Positions 19,230 through 23,205 of a stretch of DNA of 23,205 nucleotides are shown here, in pieces. Source of the DNA: Saccoglossus kowalevskii (lineage: Eukaryota > Hemichordata > Enteropneusta > Harrimaniidae); assembly GCF_000003605.2 (NCBI RefSeq), contig NW_003143305.1, positions 320,959 through 344,163 of the forward strand. Direction: 5' to 3'. The notes under the pieces were generated by a model. The model worked only from the letters and a program-made list of their open reading frames with translations, did no database searches and was not told the origin of the DNA. How positions within the stretch are numbered: the first letter of the stretch is position 1; each line of letters opens with the position of its first letter. Both the position numbers and the translations under genes were made by a program.

Positions 19230-22200
19230 CTTTGCATCTACAGCTTCAGTTTGATATTCCTCTAATTTGGACTGGAGTTGATGTACTTCACGCTGCAGAC
19301 TATCTTTCTCTTTGTCAATAGTGGCTACATTATCAGAGTGTTGTTTTTCAAGTTTCTTGTACTCTGTCAGTGCATCTTCCAGTTGTTTTTTTAAAGTTGT
19401 GTTCTCATCTTCCATCATGGCACGGACCTCCTGCAGTTCCTCTCCTCGGTTTGTCTCTGCCTTCAGTTGCTCTTGCAACTCCTCAATCATGCATTTCAGT
19501 TCATCAATTTCAAACTTTGTGCTCTCGGCCTCTTTGCCTATGTCAGTATTTGCAGATAAGAGAAGAGTCTTTTCACTTTCCAAGGACAAGACTTGCTCAA
19601 TCAAGTCTTGCTTACAGGTCTCAACTTTTTGTAGCTCCTTTGCCAGAGTTTCTTTTGCCAGGGCAATATCTTGGAATTCTCTCTGAAGTTGCTGCAATTC
19701 TTCTTCAAATGAATTTTTCTCATCCTGTATTATTTTACTCTGAATATTCAGCGCAGCAACCTGTTCGCCAAGTTCCTGCTTTTCTGTTTCGAGGGCACAG
19801 TTGCTCTGCTGATACTGCAGTTCACGTTCTTCTAATTTCTTGAGCTTCGAGCTGGCAGATTTTAAGTCGTCACTCAGGTTACTAACTTCTGTTGTGAGAG
19901 ACGAAACCTCGCCTTCCATGTGGCCTTCGATCACTTCTTTCTCTTGTCTTGTGTTGTTGAGCTGATGAGACAGACTCTTGATTTCACTTTGAAGATGTTC
20001 CATTTCCCCAACTTTCATCTCAAGCTGTTTATTTTGATCACCTTTTTCTGAATCGAGTACACTGAGTTCAGTTTCTAAAGCCTCCATTTTGTCCCTCAAT
20101 GTTTTATTCTCATGTTCAAGCTTTTCTATTTCAGCAGCAAGTTTTTTACTCTGTGTTTCTACTTCAGCAAGTTCTCTCTCACTGCACTTCACTTGCTCTG
20201 TCAATTCAGAATTTTCTGTTTGTAAACTCTCGATGAATTCCACATTCGCAAGCTGCTGGTCTCTAGCTTGTTTCTCTTTACTTGCAAATGTCTCAATGAT
20301 AGACTTCAATTGTTTACACCCTTCTGTGATTTCTTGCAACTCACGCTGGGTTGAACTAAATCGGTCCTCCAAATGAGCTTTCTCTGCAGTCACGATTTTC
20401 AGTTCTTTTTCTAAGGCTTCCTTTCCTTCCTGCAACTGGCTCAGATTTGTCTGCACATTTTTCAGTTCTTTTTCTGCATTCTCTCTTGCTATATTTGATT
20501 CCCTGACTTGCCCTTCTAGTTCTTGTTTCTCCACACTGACAAGATTTGTAGAGGATTCCATAGTGTCAAGATTACTATCAAGTTCATTTTTCTCAATTTG
20601 CAACTTCTCAATGGCGTCTTCATTAATTTTAACCTGGCATTTCAAGCCATCATTTGTGACTTCAAGACTTTTCACCTTCTCACGCAATTCCAATCGTTCA
20701 TTCTCAAGCCCTCTGACAGTGTCTTGCAAATCTTCGACCATCTGCTCTGCATCTTCTTTTAGATTCAGTACCGACTGCAACTCATCCCCAAGCCTTTCCT
20801 TCTCTTGCTTGAATTCTTCAATCTGCTGGCTTATTTCTTGTTGACTGCACTGCCAGTGTTCAACGCTACCAACTAGCTGCTCTCTCTCAGCTTGTGTATT
20901 CTCCAAATCAGCTGTTAAATATTCCAACTGATTCATCAACTCTCTCTTTGATGTTGAAGCATCCATAAGCTCCCTTTGCATACTGTCAAGCTTCTCAGCA
21001 AGTATGGTTTTTTCTGTCCCAAGGCTCTCAACTTGGCTTGAGAGTTCCTGGTCTTTCTCTGCAGACTGTTCAACAGTGAACTGCACTTTTTCTAGATGGG
21101 CTTCTGCAGCAAGCAGCTGCTCCTTCAAACTTTTAACCTCATCCTTCAATTCCACAACCTTCTTCTCAAAGTTCAGTTTTTCCTCATTCATTTGGTCTAC
21201 ATGCATTTTCATTTCTTCAACAACAGTTTTAGTAGCTGTTAGTTCATCCTCAGCACACTGTGCTCTATACTCCGCTTGTTTCTTCTCAGACTCTATTCTT
21301 GACAGTTTGTCTTTCAGACAGTCTAACTGATCGGTTACATAGCCCTTTTCTTCTTTCAGTTGAGTAACTTCCCCATCCAACTCTTCTAATCTGACACTCA
21401 AAATGTTATCATCTTCTTTCTTCTTGTCCGTCACAGTTACAAGTTCAGTCTCCACACTGCTCTTCAGTTTGTGAAGTTTCTCTAGTTCAATTTCCTTTGT
21501 TTCAAGATCACTATTTAAATTCTCAATTTCATGTTCGTGACCCTTGATTCTCATCTCTAGATCATGTCTTGCATCACTGAATTCCTTCTCAGCGTGCTGC
21601 ATTGCATCATATCGTTCCTTGAGCGACTCCTGCAGTTTATCGATATGAGTCGCAGCATTGCCCAACTTGCTCTTTGTGTCCTCAAGCTGTTGTTCCAGTT
21701 CTAGCATGGTGTTAGTTTTGTCTTTGAGAGCTTCGTTTGAAGCAGCAATTTCATCTTGTAATACTATAATCATAGCATTGTGTTGGGCATCAACAGCTTG
21801 TACTTGATTTCTACAGTCCATCTCATCTTTAAGATCTCCTTTCGCCTTTTCCAAATCTTCTGATAGATGCCGTGCCTTCTCCTCGACTAAACTCACAATA
21901 TGTTCATGCTCTGATTTATACGTCTCATTTTCAAGCTTCATTATCTTCATTTCATTTTCATATTTTTCTGTCAAGTGCTTGAATCTTTGACTTTCATCAA
22001 GTAACTGCTGCTGTAACAATGATTTGTCATTTGAAGAGGTACTCTCCAACTCTTTGATCTGCTGCTCAAAGCACTCCACTTGATGTTTATGATGCAGTAG
22101 CTCTTCTTCGAGTCTGTTAGTGTCTACTTGGTGCCTTTCAATAATCTTAGTCATCTGTTCAGCATGATCAGAGATAACCTTCTCCAATTCGGAGACTTTT

Positions 22201-23205
22201 TCCTTTGACAGTACAAGGTCTTTCTCAAGTGCAAGCAGTGACTCATTTTTAGCTGCTAACTGCTTTTGATAATCATCAACTTCATCCATTCGGACATCAA
22301 GATCAAGCTGTAATTGAGCTTCTTCTTTCTGACTCTGCTTTGCCCTTATTTCCGTATACTCCTTCATTTCAGTCATTTGTGACTGCAGCATAGTAATCTC
22401 TTCCTGAAGACTGGTGACTTTGTGCTTCTCTTCCAGTAATTCCTGATTCACAGTTTTCAAATTCTCCTGCATAACTTCTATATTCTCTTGCATTGAGTTG
22501 ACTGTTCCTTTGTGTTTTTTCTCTTCTTCTTGGAAGTCCTGCTCTTTTTCAGCTAATGTCTTTTTCAGATCATTCAATTCGCACTGTGTCAATTCCACTT
22601 CATCCCTCGTCTTCTTCAATTCTTCTTCTAGGCAAGTAACTGCTTGATCTTTCTTTTGTACATTTGATAGGAGATTTTTTTGACATTTAGAAGATTCATC
22701 CTGCACATTCACCAACTCAGATTTAAGGTCTTCCACATCCTTTTCTTTGTGCTTAAGAATTTCTTCCAAGTCACGGACCTTATTCTCACTTTCATTGACC
22801 ATAATTTTAAGATTTCCCACCTCAGTTGTCAGGGCTGTCATGTCAGTTTCCATAGCACTTTTCTTTTCACACAATTCAGCAATTTCTCCTTTGATACGTT
22901 GTAACTCATTCAGGGTGCTTGTATGCTCCATCTCAAGCTCCCTCAGCTTATCAGTCGCAATGCTGTAATTTTCTTGTGTTTCGCTCAGCTGACTGCATAA
23001 ATGTTTTTTCTCTGCAATGAACTCAGACTGTGATTTTTTGAAAGTGTCCTTGTTTGACAGTAGGTCATTACTCATCACACTCAGATCATCTTGAGTACTC
23101 TTCAGCTCAGCTTTCACGCTATCTACTTCACTTTTCAGGGTAGACACAAGCGTTTCAGAATTGTCAGTAGAAGCTTTAAGCATTACATTCAAATCTTCAA
23201 AGGAC
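19230..23205 (-). CDS. CENP-F-like giant coiled-coil exon (partial, open at window edge)
   Basis: At least 1325 codons in one exon, closed by the donor AAG|GTAGGT at 19230/19229 in phase 0. The frame stays open to the right window edge: before the apparent TTG start at 23192 the codons still read Ser-Phe-Glu-Asp. The true start therefore lies outside the window. The product is almost pure coiled coil, dominated by Glu, Lys, Leu, Gln, Asp and Ser with very few Pro or Trp. No kinase, motor or globular domain is visible in this part. A motif of the form hydrophobic-x2-Glu-Lys-x2-Leu-x3-hydrophobic recurs, four times at exactly 70 residues. Such rods occur in CENP-F, CENP-E, golgins, NuMA and EEA1. 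The CKVQ end of the same frame favours CENP-F, which also has giant exons. Function would be as a long tether at kinetochores or the nuclear envelope (inference). Confidence 0.85.

Noticed and set aside
19312-22968. Several plus-strand open frames of 70-157 codons opposite the giant exon
   Set aside because: They are antisense shadows of a Glu/Lys/Leu-rich coiled coil and encode Ser/Phe/Cys-rich peptides without any feature.
23190-23192. Start codon of the giant coiled-coil ORF
   Set aside because: The codon is TTG, and the same frame stays open to the window edge. It is an artefact of ORF calling, not the gene start.

Overview
This is eukaryotic, metazoan genomic DNA. It is AT-rich, with GT-AG introns, decayed LINE reverse-transcriptase fragments, MITE-like foldback elements, micro- and minisatellites, and two minus-strand genes of animal type. 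An aquatic invertebrate is plausible from the repeat style, but the sequence alone does not fix the phylum. No bacterial features such as operons, ribosome binding sites or CRISPR are present.

Layout. Positions 1-4100 are gene-poor: a decayed LINE 3' end on the plus strand (about 347-747), a long (TA)n tract (1724-1814), and a second decayed LINE on the minus strand (2121-3593) with an in-frame 15-codon tandem duplication. Positions 4129-6754 hold a compact two-exon minus-strand gene of the LRAT/PLAAT (HRASLS-like) acyltransferase family. It has all three catalytic residues, a C-terminal membrane anchor, an acidic then nine-arginine tail and a polyadenylation signal, but also an in-frame TAG three codons before the catalytic cysteine. 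Its intron contains coding-like but broken sequence of unknown origin (4827-5656).

Positions 6755-13552 are repeat territory: a modular AT-rich repeat (about 7020-7760, with a relative in the opposite orientation at 12310-12790), a perfect 13-bp hairpin (7936-7969), a third decayed LINE (about 8540-10090, minus), a 14-copy 29-bp minisatellite (11878-12264), and two MITE copies facing each other (13197-13552).

Positions 14785-23205 hold the 3' part of a giant coiled-coil gene on the minus strand. Six exons give a spliced frame of 1946 codons, open to the right window edge, ending in Cys-Lys-Val-Gln, a farnesylation (CaaX) box. Long coiled coil, then a basic Ser/Arg/Lys-rich nuclear-type tail, then CKVQ suggests a CENP-F-type kinetochore/nuclear-matrix protein. 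A 440-bp foldback element with a 7-8 bp target duplication sits in its last intron, and a solo MITE end lies 12 bp from the donor of its 4-kb exon.

The two genes are on the same strand but far apart, and nothing suggests they act together. The most notable observations are the LRAT-like gene interrupted only at the catalytic motif, the CKVQ-terminated coiled-coil protein with exact 70-residue motif spacing, and the linked foldback/MITE elements.
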